Part shown: positions 60,751-64,000 of the stretch, one piece after another | Layout of the letters: every line of letters starts with the position of its first letter | How positions within the stretch are numbered: position 1 is the stretch's first letter | Origin: Pelagibacteraceae bacterium AG-365-D07 | Lineage (GTDB): Bacteria; Pseudomonadota; Alphaproteobacteria; Pelagibacterales; Pelagibacteraceae | Length of the DNA stretch: 64,000 nucleotides | NCBI GenBank assembly: GCA_003280005.1 | Contig: QCGH01000002.1 | Location: 1-64,000, forward strand | Reading direction: 5' to 3' | Notes under the pieces: model-generated | Database searches by the model: none | What the model was told of the DNA's origin: nothing | Seen by the model: the letters and a program-made list of their open reading frames with translations, nothing else | Position numbers and translations under genes: made by a program

Positions 60751-63405
60751 AGACTTAAGCTTTTCTAAAGCATCATCTATTTTAGAAGTATCAACTCCAC
60801 CTGCTTGGGCAAAATCTGGTCTACCCCCTCCACCTTTTCCTCCGATTATCTCAGAGCCTTTTTTTGCAAAATCAACAGCGTTATATTTTTTAATTAAGCT
60901 ACTTGTGACTCCTACAGCTAAACCAATTTTATCATCTTTGCTTGCAAAAATAATAACAATTCCTTCACCTAATTCTTTTTTACCTTTATCAACTAATTTT
61001 CTTAACTCTTTAGGAGGAAGATCTTGAATTTTTTGAAATCTAACATTAATTCCATTGATTGCTTCATCTTTAATAATATTTTTTGTTTTATTATCTAAAA
61101 TTGATCCAACAGATAAATTATCTAACTGCTTTGTTAAATCTTTAATAATTTCTGCAGGATTTTTTTTATCCAAATAAGGTTTGGCGCCTAACTTAATTAT
61201 TTTTCCTGAAAGTTCTTTAATAGCTTCTTGATTTTTCTGCGCAGATAAATCAGATAATTTTTCTTTGTTTTTTAGATAATCATCTAATTGTTTTTCTCTT
61301 AAAGCTTCTACTCTTCTAACTCCTGCTGCAATTGATGATTGACTTACAATTTTAAATTTACCAATATCACTTGTGTTTCTCACGTGTGTTCCCCCACATA
61401 GTTCTGTAGAAAAATATTTATTATTTTCATCTCCCATGGATAAAACTCTAACTTCATCTCCATATTTTTCTCCGAATAAAGCTAGTGCACCATTATCTAC
61501 AGCTTCTTTTGGTGTCATTAGCCTTGTTTTTACAGCAGATTTGCTCTCAACCATGGAGTTAACATATCTTTCAATTTTCTCTAACTCTTCAGGAGATATT
61601 GGTTTCATGTGACTAAAATCAAATCTTAATCTATCTGCCTCGACCAAAGATCCTTTTTGAGTAACATGCGTTCCCAAAACTCTTCTCAATGACTCATGTA
61701 ATAAATGTGTTGCTGAATGATAAGCTCTAATGTTTTCTCTTCTTTCAATATCAATTTTTAATTCGACACTCTCACTAATTTTAATTTCACCAGAAATCAC
61801 TTTTCCATAATGAACAAAAAGATCACCCAATTTTTTCTGGACATCTAAAACTTTAAATTTAAAATTATTGGTACTTATTTCACCTGTATCACCTACTTGT
61901 CCACCAGATTCTCCATAAAAAGGTGTTTGATTTAAAATAATCATACCTTCATCACCAACTTTTAAAGATTTGACTTGTTCATTATTCTTTAAAAGAGATT
62001 GAACAACTCCTTCTGCTTGATCGGTTTCATATCCAAGAAACTCTGTAGCTCCTAATTTGTCTCTAATCGCAAACCAAATATCGTCAACAGCGCTATCACC
62101 AGAGCCCTTCCAATTTTTTTTTGCAAGTTCTCTGCTATATTTCATCAAATCATCAAACTTTTTATTATCTATTTTTAGTGATTTATTTTTTAAAATATCT
62201 TGAGTTAAATCTAATGGAAAACCATAAGTATCATAAAGTTTAAAAGCAACTTCACCTGGTAAGACTTTGTCAATTTTTATAATTTCATCATCTAGAATTT
62301 TCATTCCTCTTTCAAGAAGAACTAAAAACTTTTCTTCTTCCATCTTTAAGGTTTCTTTAATCAATGCTTCGGCTCTTTTTAGTTCATTATAATTTCCAGA
62401 CATTTCATTCATTAATGTTTTAAATATATTGTAAAAAATTGGCTCTTTAGATCCAAGCAAATGAGAGTGTCTCATCCCTCTTCTCATAATTCTTCTTAGC
62501 ACATACCCTCTTCCTTCATTAGATGGCAAAACACCTTCTGCTATTAAAAATGAACTAGCTCTTAAATGATCAGCTATAACTCTAAAACTTGATAAATTAT
62601 TTTGATCAGGATTTTTTTTAACAGCTTCGGATGTGGCGCTTATAATTTTTTTAAAGTGATCTGTTTCGTAGTTATCATGAGTTCCTTGTAATAAAGCTGC
62701 TATTCTCTCAAGTCCCATTCCGGTGTCAACAGATGGTTTTGGCAAATTTATTCTTTTGTCTTTTGAAATTTGCTCAAATTGCATAAATACTAGATTCCAT
62801 ATTTCTATGTAACGATCTCCGTCTTGATCTTTAGTTCCTGGCAGACCTCCTTTTAATTTTTCACCATGATCAAAAAATATCTCAGAACAAGGACCGCAAG
62901 GACCTGTTTCACCCATTGACCAAAAGTTATCCGAAGTTGGTATTCTAATTATTCTATCTTCACTAAGGCCTGCAATTTTCTTCCAAAAATTAAATGCTTC
63001 ATCATCCTCATGGAAAACTGTTACATAGAGCCTATTTTTATCAATTCCGAAATCTTTAGTTATTAAATTCCATGCAAGTTCTATTGCATGATCTTTAAAA
63101 TAATCTCCAAATGAAAAATTACCAAGCATTTCAAAAAATGTATGGTGTCTTGGAGTATAACCAACATTTTCAAGATCATTATGTTTTCCACCTGCTCTTA
63201 CACATTTTTGTGAAGTAGTTGCTCTTGCATAGTCTCTTTTCTCAAGTCCAGTGAATACATTTTTGAACTGGACCATTCCTGAATTAGCAAACATTAATGT
63301 AGGATCATTATTGGGAACTAAATTACTAGACTCCACAATGGTGTGATTATTCTTCTCAAAATACTTGAGAAAAGTAGTTCTAATTTCATTAAGTGTTTTT
63401 GCCAT
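60742..63405 (-). CDS. alaS: Alanyl-tRNA synthetase
   Basis: 887 aa; [81 protein letters not shown]. Confidence 0.97.
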   Translation of the reverse strand: MAKTLNEIRTTFLKYFEKNNHTIVESSNLVPNNDPTLMFANSGMVQFKNVFTGLEKRDYARATTSQKCVRAGGKHNDLENVGYTPRHHTFFEMLGNFSFGDYFKDHAIELAWNLITKDFGIDKNRLYVTVFHEDDEAFNFWKKIAGLSEDRIIRIPTSDNFWSMGETGPCGPCSEIFFDHGEKLKGGLPGTKDQDGDRYIEIWNLVFMQFEQISKDKRINLPKPSVDTGMGLERIAALLQGTHDNYETDHFKKIISATSEAVKKNPDQNNLSSFRVIADHLRASSFLIAEGVLPSNEGRGYVLRRIMRRGMRHSHLLGSKEPIFYNIFKTLMNEMSGNYNELKRAEALIKETLKMEEEKFLVLLERGMKILDDEIIKIDKVLPGEVAFKLYDTYGFPLDLTQDILKNKSLKIDNKKFDDLMKYSRELAKKNWKGSGDSAVDDIWFAIRDKLGATEFLGYETDQAEGVVQSLLKNNEQVKSLKVGDEGMIILNQTPFYGESGGQVGDTGEISTNNFKFKVLDVQKKLGDLFVHYGKVISGEIKISESVELKIDIERRENIRAYHSATHLLHESLRRVLGTHVTQKGSLVEADRLRFDFSHMKPISPEELEKIERYVNSMVESKSAVKTRLMTPKEAVDNGALALFGEKYGDEVRVLSMGDENNKYFSTELCGGTHVRNTSDIGKFKIVSQSSIAAGVRRVEALREKQLDDYLKNKEKLSDLSAQKNQEAIKELSGKIIKLGAKPYLDKKNPAEIIKDLTKQLDNLSVGSILDNKTKNIIKDEAINGINVRFQKIQDLPPKELRKLVDKGKKELGEGIVIIFASKDDKIGLAVGVTSSLIKKYNAVDFAKKGSEIIGGKGGGGRPDFAQAGGVDTSKIDDALEKLKSLI

Positions 63406-63455
63406 ATCCTCTAAAAATACAGCTTTTTTTTTCTATGTCTACACGTCTATATGGG

Positions 63456-63484
63456 AAAAAGGCGCCCTTTCGAGCGCCCTTTTA
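63456..63484 (-). terminator. Rho-independent terminator downstream of recA
   Basis: Minus strand AAAAGGGCGC-TCGAAAGG-GCGCCTTTTT: 10-bp stem with one G-U, 8-nt loop and a T-tract; a rare GC-rich hairpin in this AT-rich window. Confidence 0.85.
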
Positions 63485-63503
63485 AACAACTAAAAGTTAT
63501 CTG

Positions 63504-64000
63504 CTAATTTTTTTTGGTAGGTGCTTCTTCTTGAGCAGGTGCCACTTTCTCTTTTTCGATAGGATTTCCTTCAATTTTTTTAGAAATTAATCCAGCTTTT
63601 TCTCTTATTGTCATTTCAATTTCAGCAGCAGCTTTTGGATTCTGTTCAAGATAAAGTTTTGCATTTTCTTTACCTTGTCCGATTTTCTCACCTTTATAAG
63701 CATACCAAGCACCTGATTTTTCAACTATTTCAGCTTTAACACCTAAATCAATCAACTCACCTGTTTTGCTAATTCCTTTTCCATACATTAGGTCAAATTC
63801 AACAACTTTAAATGGCGGCGCAACTTTGTTTTTCACAACTTTTACCCTTGTTGTATTTCCAATTACTTCATCTTTATCTTTAATTGCACCAGTTCTTCTA
63901 ATATCCATTCTAACAGAAGAGTAGAATTTTAAAGAGTTGCCACCTGATGTAGTTTCTGGACTCCCGAACATAACACCAATTTTCATTCTGATTTGGTTAA
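63504..64000 (-). CDS. recA: Recombinase A, C-terminal part (gene continues off the right edge)
   Basis: [41 protein letters not shown]...; the M at 63986 is internal. Confidence 0.97.
   Translation of the reverse strand, partial: NQIRMKIGVMFGSPETTSGGNSLKFYSSVRMDIRRTGAIKDKDEVIGNTTRVKVVKNKVAPPFKVVEFDLMYGKGISKTGELIDLGVKAEIVEKSGAWYAYKGEKIGQGKENAKLYLEQNPKAAAEIEMTIREKAGLISKKIEGNPIEKEKVAPAQEEAPTKKN

Noticed and set aside
1-64000. CRISPR arrays, transposons, integrases, prophage, toxin-antitoxin or defence systems
   Set aside because: No regularly spaced direct repeats, no transposase/integrase/Cas-like proteins and no phage genes seen on either strand.
1-64000. tRNA or rRNA genes
   Set aside because: No tRNA T-loop-type GGTTCGAATCC segments or rRNA-like GC-richer blocks noticed; a tRNAscan/Infernal run would be needed for certainty.

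Overview
This 64 kb window is very AT-rich and densely coded. It looks like a chromosomal segment of a streamlined alphaproteobacterium of the SAR11/Pelagibacter type; that assignment is inferred from composition, gene content and a glycine riboswitch on gcvT, not from a database search. I could support about 65 protein genes, nearly all housekeeping or metabolic. They include an envelope and cofactor block (ndk-pepA-lptF/G/D-surA-pdxA-ksgA-gmk), fatty-acid genes (acpP-fabG-fabD), rpsF-rpsR-rplI-dnaB, cvpA-purF and gshA-gshB. There is an EamA permease-creatinase-glycine amidinotransferase operon, a molybdenum formate dehydrogenase island (moeA, mobA, an IscU-like gene, HPP, fdhD, fdsB, fdsA) and a cfa/DUF1365/amine-oxidase lipid cluster. 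The rest includes gcvT-H-P behind a tandem glycine riboswitch, pxpABC, guaB-guaA, psd-pssA, icd, alaS and the 3' part of recA. I saw no mobile elements, CRISPR arrays, phage genes, rRNA or tRNA. The strongest items for follow-up are: (1) the creatinase-amidinotransferase-permease operon, a possible guanidino-compound route to glycine/sarcosine, urea and ornithine/arginine; (2) a perfect 12-nt complement between the inter-aptamer linker and the start codon of gcvT; (3) all six convergent gene junctions having no intergenic DNA, with stop codons abutting or interlocked; (4) an IMP dehydrogenase with no CBS domains; (5) several orphan small or accessory proteins inserted in conserved operons.
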